In this document: positions 24,030 to 36,830 of the stretch, piece after piece | Layout: each line of letters starts with the position of its first letter | How positions within the stretch are numbered: the first letter of the stretch is position 1 | From: Formicarius rufipectus | Lineage: Eukaryota > Chordata > Aves > Passeriformes > Formicariidae | Reading direction: 5' to 3' | Assembly: GCA_013399695.1 (NCBI GenBank) | Contig: VXAU01001352.1 | Span: forward strand, 1,046,799 to 1,110,798 | Length of the DNA stretch: 64,000 nucleotides | The notes under the pieces: model-generated | Told to the model about the DNA's origin: nothing | Databases searched by the model: none | What the model saw: only the letters and a program-made list of their open reading frames with translations | Made by a program: the position numbers and the translations under genes

Positions 24030-25800
24030 GTGGAGCATGAATTGCAGCACCTGGCCAAGATGACACAAAGGAATCCTGCAAGGGGTTATGCTCAGTGCTG
24101 CTGATGAAAGGGAAAAATCCCTGCAGACACCTGCTAGTCCACCATGGGAGGAGAAGAAAAAAACCTTCCTTCCCTCAACTGCAGGGCACAACAAGCCATC
24201 TTCATGGTGCAGGAGCAGAAGGCAGCAACCCAGCCCAAAGGGACTGGAGGAGCCCTGACCAGTGGTCATGCTCAGTTCTGCAGAGAAAGGCAAAAAAATC
24301 CTGAGGACCAGTGCGAGTCTGTCCCAGTGGAAGATTCCTTTCTGACCCCAGAACTGGTGATTTGCTATTCCCTGATCATGTGAGCAAGACTTGCCTCTTC
24401 CTCAGCCCACAGGGTGGTCACACATCCCAGGAGATGCCTAGGCCCTAATCTTCTTCAACCTGGAGCCATCTCAGGGGCTTCTGACCGTGGTCAAGTGCTC
24501 CCATTCTGATCTATGTTGGGGGCAAAAATCCTTCCTGTGCCTGACAGGAAACAAGTGGCTACTACAAAGCACTGGCAATATCTCTGTATCTCATTTCATG
24601 TGGCTGTTGACCCAGGCTCCATGAGGAATGAGGATGGCAAGCTCTACAGCACTCCTCAAGGAGTTGTTATCTTGGTTTTGCTACTGCTGTCCAGCTGAAA
24701 AGGCCTGACAGCCTTGGACACTTCCAGAGTTTGGTGGATCATCTCATCTCCTGAAGACTTGCCCTCTGATGCAGATGACTCTCATGAACTGGGAATACAG
24801 CCCTAGGCTGCTATTGCCATCTCATCACCTTCTCCTGCTGAAATGAACCTGCCCAGCTCCTCTCCTAAATACAGTCCTTGGCTGTGTTTATATATGATAC
24901 AAAACACCCCTCAGCCACAGGCTAACACTTGCAGTTAATTTGTCCCTTTAACTTTTCTAGAGGTTATTTGCCTACCTGGATTTGTGGGAAGATGTTCAGG
25001 TCCTGGCTAAAACCCTGCCAAAACTTCTTTGCCCTTAGCATTTAAGATTTGAAGTACTGAAAGACCAAGAAGGTCCTGCTCTTTGGTACCTTGGTGTCAA
25101 ATTTAGTATGTAAACTTCAGACTGTGTAAATAAGAGCATTTATACCATATACCTTCGTTTGGTTGTGGTGATGCCAGAAACGAAAGACAGGGGTTGGTTC
25201 TCTGAGCATGAATTCTGTAGGGATGTAAAGAGCAATGCTTGATTTCCTCACCAGTTCACGAAGGGATATTTGCTGCTACGCTGTTTATGGTGAGGTTGTC
25301 TTCCAGCAATGCAGTGCCAAATGGCTTTGTGTTCTTTACCACACTTTTCCCTGCACTTCAATAGCTCTTTTCCTCCCTGGCCTTCATCTTTTATCCTTTT
25401 CTTGAAAGGGATGGCAGCCCTCCAAACCTTTGTATTGCTCCTTGCAGTCACCATTTTCTTCTGTAGGCTGTCCATGCCCATAAATCAGCTGCTTAGTCTT
25501 TGTCTGCATTCATTCCAGATGGAATTTGTCTTTCTTGAACCTGACAAATGAGAAATGTACATAGTGGTACAGGTGAGTTCTCACCAGGGCTTTGCACAAT
25601 GCTTGCCTTTCCTATGGAAATATCTTGCCTGACGTACAAGAATGCATTTGCCTGTATCACATTGATGGCTTATAGTCATCCTGTGCTCTATTCGTGCCTC
25701 CAGGAACATTTTCTTACTCTGGTGGTTCCAAATTGAAGCAGAAACTCATGACATTCCACGTGACGTTGTGTTACTTATCTCCATCCTACAGTTCTTCACA
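24030..25800 (-). mobile_element. Long antisense ancient CR1 LINE (3' UTR plus ORF2 C-terminus)
   Basis: On the plus strand the order is that of an inverted amniote CR1. First come two 3'-UTR-like segments, 24086-24190 and 24266-24360 (GCAGAGAAAGGCAAAAAAATCC, then TTCCTTTCTGACCCC, then CTGATCATGTGAGCAAGAC). A long degraded middle follows. The last recognisable block, 25510-25760, holds GTGAGTTCTCACCAGGGCTTTG, CTTGCCTGACG and CACATTGATGGCTTATAGTC. No frame is intact. It points the opposite way to the CR1 just upstream, so the two elements face each other tail to tail. Its middle section (24500-25480) is assigned by position more than by similarity. Confidence 0.65.
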
Positions 25801-25949
25801 GAATTTATTGATGTTTCTTCTGGCAGAACCTCAGCTGGTGGGAAGGATGTGGACCACAGAACTGTACCATGAAGTAGAGCTTCTTCTGCCTCATGGGTGC
25901 CATGAAATCCAGAAAATGATGTGGACAAGGAAAACTTCACTTCTTGAAT

Positions 25950-26222
25950 TATGGTTTTCTGAAAGCTAAATTCAAAAGTCCTGAGCATGAACTTCTCTGT
26001 TTCCTACATTTGATGACAGCAAAGCATGAAGGGTGGAGCCTGAGCGATGTGTTAAAGGGGCTCCCACCCATCTTCAGCCTGCTGGGGTCCAGCTCCACAC
26101 AGTCACGACCAGCAGATCCAGCCTTCCACAGGCCAGATGAAGTGGTGAGGCAGTTGGACTAGATGATCTCTATATGTCCCTTCCAACTCAACTATCCTGT
26201 TTTGTTCTATTCTATTCTATTT
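25950..26222 (+). mobile_element. Short CR1-like 3' tail with (TTCTA)n end
   Basis: The end, TTGGACTAGATGATCTCTATATG, then CCCTTCCAACTCAACTATCC and a TTCTATTCTATTCTA run (about 26198-26221), is a CR1 3' terminus in sense orientation. The upstream 180 bp is GC-richer than its surroundings and probably belongs to the same copy, but I cannot match it well. Confidence 0.7.
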
Positions 26223-29200
26223 TTAAAATATCTTCATTTACATCCTCCTTATATCTTTTGTCCACCTGTGTATCCACCCAGCTCCCTCCAGACTTAATTA
26301 CTGGCAAGAAAGACATTTTTATTTCATCAATTTAATTCTGCCCTTCCAGTCTAACATTGGGCCATATTAGCTGGGCACCTGACGACTAGACAGCCTTTGG
26401 GAGGGTCCTGCTGTACATTGCTTCTCTGATGTACACTGGCAATGTCTCCCTGATCTCTGAAAGCATCTGGTCCAGGCTTGTTCATTGAGACAAAACGCCT
26501 TATTCTTTCCCCTACAGCCATAATGTGTCCAAGAGCATCAGAGGTTAAGAAACTGGGTTGGTTTGGCAGATGTTTCTTGTTATTCTGCCAATTAAGTCAA
26601 CAATAGGTATTCATAATCCTGGGGAGGCTTGGAGGTCACAGAAATTACAGGGCAGGCAGAATAGCTCATGCATAAATAGCTGAAAAAGAAAGCAATCTTT
26701 TGGGGATTCCCTCCCAACCCTTTTATTCTGCCCGTCCTAGAGGCTGTCATCAGTCAGTGACATTGTGCATTGGCTTCACCCCTTGTTTCTGTCACAGTGC
26801 TCAAGGTCCTGGATGGCACAATCTCTGTCTTATTGTTTCAGGGGAGATATTCTTCTGCAGTTTGTCTTATGCTCAGCTTTCAGTGCTTTGTATAAGCATT
26901 AAAACATTTTTCTCATCAACTAGTTTAAAATAAGTTGTTGGAATACTGCCATTCTTAGGAGAGAATGGGCAACCACCATGGAATAAAGATAGCAGTTGTT
27001 GTGAGGCAGCATGTGGTGGACTGCAGTCATCTGTTACTCTACCAGTAGAGAAACTCAATAGATTCTTACATTCTGGCCTTCTCAAGTTTACCCTTGTTGA
27101 GCAAGACATGGAGCTGGCAGAGAGAAGCATTGATCTTCAGAGGAAAGAGAGATTTGGAGAAGTCACCAAAGAGCTGGTTTGTGTGCTTGTGACTGGGGTG
27201 TTTTTGGCAATGGAAAGATCTCTGCAGGTAATTCTCCCAACAGAGTACCACTGGACTTCACAAATGGGTAGCACTCTCTTTTTATTACCCCTTTAGCTGT
27301 AAAGAACAGTGTGATACAACAGTCAGTCAGGTGAGACTGGCAACAAGAATAAAGCTCTACTGAAAGACAAAGCAAGAGCTTTAAAGAGAGAGAAAGGAAA
27401 TAACCATGAGGCAATTAACATCCATGAGCTAACCTCACCAACAAAACTGAATTCCCATACAAAAAAATCCTTTCTCAAGCATAACAGTAGTGTATATAGT
27501 GAATAAAGCATTGACTGGGGAGTGTAAGGATGAGAAAAGTATAATAAAACATTTCTACTGTCCCTCCTGGTGAGAAAGAGGAGTACGACAGAGTTGGTAC
27601 TAATATTACCTAAAACACTGTAGCAGCTGATAAAAGTATTTGATATACTGTGACCCTAGAAGGAATGTGCTTGTGTTTTTATCCAAACCCAAGAAACAGA
27701 AGGGGGAATATCTTCCTGCCTCACAGTCCCATGCTCTGGCATCCACATGTGCTTTTGGAGATATAAGAGATTACTTAATGAGAGACAGAAACATATATGG
27801 GGCAAATGATTCCAGCATACAGGAGATGTTTAAGAAACAGGGAAACTTCTTCAAATGACAAGGACAACTGAACAGTCTAGCAAAGAGATCAAAACAGTCT
27901 TATTAGAGCAGAACAAGTTCACAGTGTCAAACTGAAGGAAATGGGGAAGCAGGACAGAGACAGACTGGCCAGGAATGCAAGTGTCATGTTGCAGGGTATG
28001 TACTGAGCGAAACGATACAGGAGACAGCAAAGAAACTGGTTCCCAGCAAAATCATGTAAAAGGCAGAGAGCAAAGCAAGACTTTCTGCCCTGTGTGTTGC
28101 AGCTCAGACAATACAGAAAGAGGTAATAGAGAGATCACAGTTCAAAGAAAGCTGTCTTCTGTCTGTCTTGCATAGGTCGAGATGAATTAATTGCACAGAA
28201 GGATGCAGAAGAAGGACGACAGCTAACCTGTTCATTTCCAGGACTGTTCTATCAGTTGGCTCATGTTGGATGATGAAGCAATCAACAGCCTAATCCTACC
28301 AAGCTGGGTTGTGGAAACTTTAATTTGGACAATTAGAATTAAGTATCCATGATGCCATTTGAAGTCAAAGAGCAAATGCAGATTGTGGGGAAGGAGCTTG
28401 AAAATCAAGAGATGTTACATGTGTAAGGCATTAATTTCCTGAGCATGACAGAGGACATAAAGTGTTCTCTGTGTGTTCTCTCCTTTTCAGAAAATCTAAG
28501 ATCGTATTTCAAGGAACCAGAAAGAAAAAAATGAAGTCAAAATAAGCCCAAATATAGTGAAATGCCTAAAATTCAGTTTTGCTCATAATGGCGGAGTAAT
28601 AAGAAAAAGTTGATAATTCTAGAAGAAATGACATTATTATATCTGTTGACACTTTCAGAGAATGACTCAGATGCCTAATTAATGCTGAGGGAAATCTGGA
28701 GTGAAGTGAGCATCTTCATTTAGCCAAACCCCTAAGTGAATCACTTCATGTATGTATATCAGCACTAGTAGACAATGGACTGTATCATCTCTCATCTGTT
28801 TAACATCACTGTTTGTGAGGCTGAAACTGAGTCCTGCCGTGTTGTGACACGAGCCCTGTGACAACAGTGACTACACCTTTTGGAAGACAATCCCCCTGTG
28901 TAAATGCTTTTGACCTGCTCCCAATGTCTAAGGTGTTGCAATGTAAATTGAAGCTGGGAAGGATTCCCAGACATGTGGCCTGAAGCTGATGACAGAGCTA
29001 TTAAAAATTAATGACCTGACAAAAGAGACAGTTAATGTCACTATGTAATAAGCAAAACATGAAGTTGAATATAGACATGTAGGACTTGAGAAAAACTGTG
29101 TTTTCTCTGTTAGTTGTCATCTGGGGAGATGTCAGCAGGCCCTGGAAAAGTCAGTGCAATTAGGAAAGCACTCAGAATGAAAGCAGTTCAATAGTTAGAA

Positions 29201-32100
29201 ACCATAGTGATATTTTTTTTTTCCTCTGGAATTATCAGAGGTCTTTAAAACAATGAGGAAAATCTGAGGGTGGGTACTGTTCCTAAGATGCTGTAGGGTA
29301 GCTGAAGCAAAATTACTTTTTCCTGAAGGAGTTTGTAGTCCTAATGCACACCAAACAGCCCAGAACAGAATATTTACTTAAAGGCAGGAAATAAAGAGGA
29401 AACACTTAGCCATGCTTTCTGAAATGCACTTCTCTCAAGTCACCTTTCAGCAACAGCCCCAAATCCACTAGAAAGAACCTGAGCAACCCTGGGTTTGTCC
29501 TCAGGTTTGTTTCTTCATAAAACTTTTGCAGAACGATATGAAAATAAGGCACTTCCCAAGAAAATTGGTGCCTATGGTGGATGCAGTCAACGGGACATGT
29601 CTTCCAGAATAAAATAAACATCATTTTATGGCACAGAAACTGCATCTCCAATGGCAGACGTCATGCAGGCCCCTGAAGAACAGGCAGTAAATGAGCTGTT
29701 TTACCAACCATGTTAGTCTGGAGGAGCAGCTATCCCAGGAAGTGACTCTGATGGACTGTACATCCTTTTTTTTTTTGTTTAAGGGGATCTAACAGGAATC
29801 CTAGAAGGCTTAGAGGGGGCTGCATTGTGAGTGAAACTACTGATCCAAGTCTGCATGCAATGAGCCAAGCAATTTGTCAACCAAGTATATGTACCCAAGT
29901 GGGAGCAAAGAAATAGCAATCAGGTGCTCAGCCTTCTGACTGACCACAGGATACTGTACAGCTTCATGAAATACCAGCCCTGGTAAAAATCCAAACAAGG
30001 AAACAAAAAAAAAAATCCACAAAAAACTCTTTTCTGATGGTTAGACAAGCTTTGTGTTCCAGCTGTTCTACGGTTTGTTGGAAAACGTGTGAATAAAGAC
30101 TGTAACAGGAGCTAGGGCATATCTGAAAGTATATTTTACAAGGTCTGGAGTACCAGATTGCCCAAAAACTAAGGATGCCTGGCAACAGATTTCAAATAAC
30201 TTAGCACAGAATAGGTCACATTAGCCTGGATTCTCAAAGGGCAACAGGACAGTCAATTTGGCAATGAAGAGCTGTTAATAAGAACAGTACTGGTAAGTAG
30301 TTCTCACTTTTGCATTGTTCAGTTTTCACACTCCAGCATCTCTTCATCAACCTTTCTATGTTTTACCTTGACACAACTAAACTAAGTCCACAGTGCAAAA
30401 GGGAAACAATAGACAGTGCAATGAATTAGTAAAAATCAGTTAAAAAGTCAATTATTTGATACCATTGTGAAGATGAACAGGTCTGTCTCAACCAAAAATC
30501 CAACAGCAGAAACCAAAGGCTGAAGTTAGTGGCAGAGGGAGATCTGAAGATTGTACCCACAGGAAATCAAAAGCAAATGAGCAATATAAAGGGAAATAAT
30601 AAAAAAGAAATTAGTGAAATCTTGATGTCAACAGAAGCTCAAAATCCCATTTCTTTCAAAAGTTGCCATTGTTGGTTTGAAGGAAAAGTAAAATAAAAGT
30701 GCATATGGCCGTGGCAGTATGAAGTTACACTCGAGATTCACTGAGTTTCAGCAGAGCTGTTCTGCAGGCTGTTCTGAAGGTGTTCTGTGTGCTATTCTGA
30801 AGGTGTTCTGTGCTCAGACTTGGTGGCTGTAGAGCTGTAGCAGAATATAGCACTGGTGTGCTGTAGATGCTCCCCCCATTCCTGAACAGTGTACCTGTAA
30901 GCTGTTTATAAAAGTCTTATATAAAAAGAGAAAAAAGATTATTACCCCTAAAAGCCATCAAATTTGATTCTGCTTATCCCCTTTACCCTTTGCAACATCA
31001 GAATAAGCCTCAGAAAGGGAAAAATGTTTCTCCTTTCTGATGTCACATCCTAGGCTTGAGAGAGGCCTTACAGCCTTCTTCCAGGAAGGTGTTTGAGCTG
31101 GCAGGTTTGCTTTGTTGGTCCTCAGTGCTCCAAAAACATGTGTGGTAAGTGCTTCATACAGGTTAAGTAAAGTTTTGTGTTCAGAACTGCACTCTGGAAA
31201 AAGAAGCATTTCATGAAGCAGCTGCCTGGAATCCACTTACTATGGAAAAGTGAGGAAGCTTGAGAGGTTTTAGAGCCTCAGAATACATAATTTCTTGCTG
31301 TTTCACACAGTTACGCTTATGCAGAGATAAGTTTTCTGAAATGTCAGGCTGCATTTTAACTCAAATGTTTTTCTTGGCATAAGAAGTTGACCATGGCTAA
31401 AATCCTTCTCCCAGAGAAGAGAATTCATCCTTGCAAACCTTGCTAGAGAGTGTTTTTGTCAATCTCAATCATCTCAGGATCAAAATCTGTTGAACAGAAA
31501 CCTTGAGGTGCCACAACATTTAGTCCACTCTGGATTTAATAATATTTATGGATGGCTTTGGCTGTGTCATGGAGGATGTGCACATGGATCTGTTTCTTGG
31601 TGTGTTGGTTGAGCTCCAGAAAGCCCCCTGTGCTCAGGGTGACCTTCTCAGCTCTGCAGACCCTTTGTGGAAAGGCAGGGAGCGCAACATCTCGCCAGCA
31701 GTGCCACAGCTGTGCACTGAGAAGCAGAGGAGGGTTCACAGGGGACCTCTGGGGAGGAGATTGGTGTGTATTCTACCCCTATGAAACTTCACAAGACTTG
31801 TGGGACCTCCTGCCTTCATCCATACTTTATACAGACTGCCTATGTGCTTGTATGGTGTCAGACACTGTCTGGGTATGAATGTCTCACCAAATATTCAGTG
31901 CATTGTTAGACATGAAGGACTTGGCAGATGATGCACGAGGTATGTGCAGATTAAATTGGATTCAAAATATTCTCAAAATTGGAATAAAACCCCCTTTTAA
32001 CTAGTCAAGTGGTCTTCAGGGGAGTGTGAGAAAACTGTCATTTGGGACTTGGCTGGACAAAGCATTAACAATAGAATTTAAAAATAAATAAAAAGGAATA
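26223..32100. other. Intron stretch without recognised genes
   Basis: Mixed-composition DNA. A slightly GC-richer patch near 31550-31800 carries a 108-codon plus-strand frame with no family match. A CA/A-rich patch lies at 30001-30025. No exon, RNA gene or dated repeat could be supported. Confidence 0.45.
30768..30813 (+). repeat. Two-copy 23-bp tandem duplication
   Basis: GCTGTTCTGAAGGTG... and GCTATTCTGAAGGTG... lie back to back with two differences. A partial third copy (GCTGTTCTGCAGG) sits just upstream. Confidence 0.8.
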
Positions 32101-33200
32101 ACAATTGGAAGTAATTTGCAGTGGTGGGAGAGCAAAGCATACATTACTTCTTAGACCTTTTTAAAAACCTTGTTATCTTGAATTATTTCTTTGAAAGGTT
32201 TTCTCCCTGCTTTAATGTAATAAATTCCATAGCAAAGATGATTAAGTATTAGGGACTTTTACCAGGGGTTCTTTAGAAGAGATGATGAACGATTATTGGC
32301 TCGAATTGCTAATTGACACAATTATTTCTGCCAAGGGATTCCTCTCTCATTTTGAAACTATATTCTAAAAAGGAAAGAGAATTGATTTTTTAGGTAACAC
32401 TGATGTTGAGATTAACTGAAGCATGGTGGAGATTCATGCCTATATTTCCCCCCTCTCCCCAAGAAATTGTATAATTCTTGTCTTTATGTTTTTATTTCTT
32501 GCAATTTGTGATAAAAATTTGTGTAGTTTTAATATACAACCCATGATAACAATTTTAAGCTGCAGCCTCCGTATGCCAAAAATTAGGAAGCTATAGAAAT
32601 AGTCCTACAGACAGTTTGAATGTATTCATTTTTCTTAAAAAGGAGAAAACGTGCAAACAGAACAGGTTTGCCCAGCTACCTTTTCAATGGCATCACTAAT
32701 TTTCACCCTGAAGATGTCAGGCAGATTTATGGAATAAAACAGGGCCTCAGGCCATGTAACACGATTGTGAGCTAGTCAACCACTCATTTGTGCCAAGTAA
32801 ATTTTGGAAATGATTCTCCTTTGCTGACAGTACCCTCATTACCGATTGTGTAGAGTAATTTATCAGGCATTTCTTAAAATAAACCGTTCATTTATGCTAA
32901 TAGGACTTGGCAGGGAGGAAAAATTGGCAGGACTTGAAGTTCCTAGTGTTTTTCTTTTTTAAAACAAAAACTGTAAAGTCCTCAGTATTTTGAGCAACCG
33001 CTATCACAGCCATGCATATAGTTTATTAAAGTGACAGCTAATGGCATAATAAATTTTCACAATGGGAGAAAATTATTCCTAAGTCAAGTTTATAAAAGCA
33101 AATAGTTTGGTAGTATTGTAAAAGCACAGTCATTAGTTTCATACTTGTACATTCTCTATTGGCTAAGCTTCTGCCATTAATGAATCACTTAGCATCTTTT
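32100..33200. promoter_or_regulatory. Possible conserved non-coding block
   Basis: No transposon signature, an even AT-rich composition and many homeodomain-like cores (for example CTAATTGACACAATTATT near 32309 and CATTTATGCTAATAGG near 32890), with no open frame of note. This is the texture of amniote conserved non-coding elements in long developmental introns, but conservation cannot be seen from one sequence. Confidence 0.3.
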
Positions 33201-33324
33201 CCATGACTCATCTATTCTCAGTGCAGTACTTCATCTTGAAATATCTCTTTGTTCCTTACCCCTCGTGTGTTTTCTCTTCAGTAGCTCCCTCCAAGGAGAT
33301 GTTTTCTCTCTGCTTCATAGTGGG

Positions 33325-33445
33325 GCTTTGATCCTGCAAACAGCCAAGCACATCAGCAACTAATGAAGTGAGTAGTCCCATTGAACCTATGGGATGGGTT
33401 AGTAGGTACAGTTACTCACTTGTACAAATGTTTGTAGAACCCAAC
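33325..33445. mobile_element. MITE-like palindromic amniote DNA repeat
   Basis: The segment begins GATCCTGCAAAC and ends GTTTGTAGAACC, an imperfect inverted pair. Its middle, GAGTAGTCCCATTGA...TATGGGATGGG, is itself palindromic. The pattern 'gatcctgcaaac ... tgagtagtcccattga' matches an old inverted-repeat DNA transposon common in turtles, crocodilians and birds. Confidence 0.5.
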
Positions 33446-33724
33446 TGCAGCCACTGCACACAGTTTAGCTGCTGTCCTTTGCAGCTGAGCTGTGGAAGTC
33501 GTTCCATTTAGATATTTTATTAGATTCAATATATTTCACATTTAGTTACCTTCAAAAAATACAGACATCAGTTCCTGAAAAAGCCATCCTTCCTAGCCCA
33601 CAAGAAAAATTCCAAAGCTCCAAATAAAAAGAAAGCATGCATTGAAACGCACAAATAAGGTCTGCAACACTGATAAAATGACAGCTGTAGCAAATTGTGA
33701 GTCACCAAAAAGCAATGCTTTAAT

Positions 33725-33795
33725 CCAGTGCCTGCTGAAGTGTAAGGGGAAGTCTTCTGTTAACTTCACTGGTGGTTAGATCTGGTCCTCATTTA
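33725..33795. mobile_element. Second MITE-like amniote repeat fragment
   Basis: TGCTGAAGTGTAAGGGGAAGTC, then TTCTGTTAACTTCACTGG, then AGATCTGGTCCTCA resembles the old amniote repeat 'gctgaagtcaatgggaagtctttccattgacttc...ggatcaggcc'. Only about 70 bp survives. Confidence 0.4.
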
Positions 33796-36141
33796 AGAAG
33801 ACAAAGCTAGATGCATGTCCAATTGCACATAAATTATGTGATAAGGGTTTTTTTACCTACTCAGTTTCCCAGCAAATGGCAAAATCCATTGCATCTTCAA
33901 AGAAAACTGAGCAGTAATGTTGCTGTTGCTTTTTAATGAAAGTAAACATGGCAATGAGCAAATGCAATTAGTACAGAATATACTGTGCTTCTTATACAAC
34001 AAATTGAGCATGACACATTGACCCCAAATTTTCCTCGTGCCTCAGCCTTTAACTGCAAGTGCCAGAAGCTCGAGCGATGTTTGCAGAGACAAACAACTTA
34101 AACCAGCCAACAGCACCTTAAATTGAGAACTGAGCCTGAGGTGTTTTTTAACAGCCAGGCTTCCCAGGGAAGCTGTGCGGTGATACAACTGGGATTGTGG
34201 CTTTAATGTTTTTGCTGTCTTGTGCTATTGGACTTTTCAGTGTGCAGAACCAAAGGGGTGCATATCTAGTACAATGCTACAAAGAACAAAGATTCACTCA
34301 CATTTTGCAATTCTTCAGCTTTTTAGGCTTGAAACTCAAATTTAAAATGGGAAGCTCGTTCCATGGACATTTTTTGACCCTGGCCTTTCCCACTACATGT
34401 CTTTACTCAGAATCATAATTAGAATGTCCCTGCAATGGCTCTAAATGTTTCTGTTAATGCTTTCCACTTCTGTCTGCATTCTTTTCATATTGTTTCCTGC
34501 CATTAATGCAATAAAAATGTCAGCCACAAATACCAGATTCCTAATGGAAAAGCAAAACAAACTAAAACCAGCCAGCACCACAGCTGAGAAATATTATTTT
34601 TCCATGATATTCCAAAATGTTACAAGGCAAACAATTAATTGAGGTTGCATATACAATATACATTGTTAGCTAAGTTACATACATTGTTTATACATGGAAA
34701 TCAGAATTACTGACACTCACTGTGTTACAGATTAACTTCTTGCATACATTTGAGTTGTCTGCTCAGAGAAAGATGGTCTCTTGTTTAAATGAGAGCACCA
34801 TAATTGGTACTTTTGACTTCTCCTTCTCTTGGAAAAACACCTTTATTTTTTCTTCTTTAATGTCCTCCAACATAGAGATATTTAATGAATTTATGCTTTT
34901 AGTTTGTTATGAGTTTTAGGAAGAAGGCTCAGAGGAGAAGATCTAAACAGCTGTTGTTTCTGCAAGATGGATGTTTCTTATAATGTGTCAGCTCATTTGT
35001 ACAACACAATAAGTATCCTCTCTGATTTTTTGGGTTTTTTGCTTATTATATAAAACATTCAAAGGTTCTGGCTGTTCTTAAATACAGTTATATGAAACAT
35101 TTATAATTAGTTCATTGACATGAAATTGGTGAGGGAGTTGACTTAGAAATCTGATTTTGTACAGGGCACATTAGTGGTGGTAGTGAAGTTCCTAACCTAT
35201 TTATTATAGTATACATGTTTGGAGATCAGATCTCCGTATGTGCTGTTCCCTCAGGATACATAAAGTAGAATAAAAAAGTGGGCTCTTCCCTGTGGAGTTT
35301 GTAATCTCAAGTGTAATACAGGAGCGAAAATTGATAAAGAGCATGAAGAAGCATTGAAACAATACTAGTCACATACAGCAAGCAGTTGATTTTATGAACA
35401 GTACGAATATCTTAGTTACTCATTGAAGATTAGGTTCCTGAGAAACTCCCGAGTTGCTTCTGAAAGTGAGGATAAGAGGTACAGAAGGGAAAGACAAGAT
35501 GTGTGTCTGTTACCTCAAGGTAAGTCTGTCCCATAAAGCCATCTCTTCAGGAACAATGTGAGGTGCAAAGAGCAGGATCTGCTGAGAGTTTAACACAGAC
35601 CTTGGATTATGCTGAAAAATTGAGCATTTTCTAGCCTATATTACACCTTCCCTTTTAATGCCTATATTTTGATATCTTTTGCCATATTTTTGAGACTCTA
35701 CTGCTCAATAATGTAGGTTCAATCTGTAAAGTCTTTGGGTTAGAGGTCATTCTCTTCCAATTGCCTGTGCAGTTCTTGGTTCAGCTGAGCCTCTGTCTAG
35801 TTTAAACACAATAGTAATAACTCAAAATAAATATGTATTCTGAAGATGCCTTCAAACATTCCTTTTTTTTTTTAATGAGAAAGTGATGGGAAGTGGCAGG
35901 AGGCTCAGAACACAATGGAGCCGCTCTGCTTCCCTTATTTAAGTCCCCTTCTTCTTCCTGAGCCCCTCAGTGGTGGCTCTGCAAGTGCTGCAGCACAGGA
36001 TTGGCCTGGAGGAGAGGGGCCCTCTTTGGTCTCTAACAGGGCTCCAGTGCCCCTGGGGAAGCTGCACTGAGACCTGCTGTGCAATGACTGAACCTCATCT
36101 GATCTGAGCAACGGGTCAAAACACAGCACTTGAAGAACAAC
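33796..36141. other. Intron stretch without recognised genes
   Basis: AT-rich until about 35880, then a GC-richer 250 bp up to the LTR insertion point. A patch near 35280-35345 (GGGCTCTTCCCTGTGGAGTTTG...) vaguely resembles an old interspersed repeat but is too diverged to name. Confidence 0.45.
36137..36141 (+). repeat. Left target-site duplication (ACAAC) of the LTR
   Basis: Identical to 36831-36835. Together they mark the exact insertion site. Confidence 0.85.
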
Positions 36142-36830
36142 TGTCAGAGGTTTCTTGTAGCTGAATTTTAGTAGAAGGGGGGGCTACCAGTTTGGCTTCT
36201 GTTAGAAGCTGCCAGAAGCTCCCCCTGTCCTGTGGAGCCAAGGACAGCCAGGGCCAGGAGGGACCTCCTGCTGGTGGCCAAAGTGGAGCCAATTAAGAAT
36301 CACAGTCACAGTTCTGGGATAACAGAGTTAAGAATTTAGGAGTGTGGGGCAGTTGGGAATTCCAGCCATGGGATAACAACACAGAGACCAAGATGGGAGC
36401 AGGAGGAGGAGAAGGAGGGATCCCACGCTGGAGCAGGGGGAGAAGGACTGAAAGTTATTCCCCCCTACTCCTGCAGCCCCTGGAGATCCCTCGGGGTGCA
36501 CAGACCCCCCTGCAGCCCATGGGATGACCCACAGGATAAGAGCAATGGCAGAACCAACACCCCACTGCAAACCCCTATTCCCCGCTCCCTGGAACTGCTG
36601 GAAAAAAGGAGGAGTGGGAGGAGAAAGGTGCTTTTAAGACTGATTTATTTCTTACTTTTTAGTTTTCTTACTTTTAGTTATCTTGTTAGTAATAAATTCA
36701 AGTATTTAGCCACTCTGAGTTTGTTTTGTCATTATCTCTCAGCTGGTTTTTTGGCTTTTCTCTTTTTCCTTTCCCTCTGGGAAAGGGGGGGCCTGGAGCT
36801 TTGGGTGGACACTGGGTGAAAACTGCCACA
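36142..36830 (+). mobile_element. Solo LTR of an avian endogenous retrovirus, 689 bp, with 5-bp target duplication
   Basis: The element opens TGTCAGAGG and closes CTGCCACA, giving TG...CA ends. It is flanked by ACAAC on both sides (36137-36141 and 36831-36835). Inside are GCCCATGGGATGACC-type and 'CCCACGCTGGAGCAGGG' segments typical of a common bird LTR family. A poly(A) signal AATAAA lies at 36691-36696, and a pyrimidine/G-rich end follows. No internal retroviral sequence lies beside it, so it is a solo LTR left by recombination between the two LTRs of a provirus. A 5-bp duplication fits ERVL-like elements. It is sense to SUGCT, so its poly(A) signal could in principle act on the host transcript. 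Confidence 0.9.

Noticed and set aside
31552..31878. 108-codon plus-strand frame in a GC-richer patch
   Set aside because: No homology, no splice signals of note, and an equally open overlapping frame of unrelated sequence.
35280..35345. Possible old interspersed repeat (GGGCTCTTCCCTGTGGAGTTTG...)
   Set aside because: The similarity to a half-remembered repeat is too weak to name or bound.
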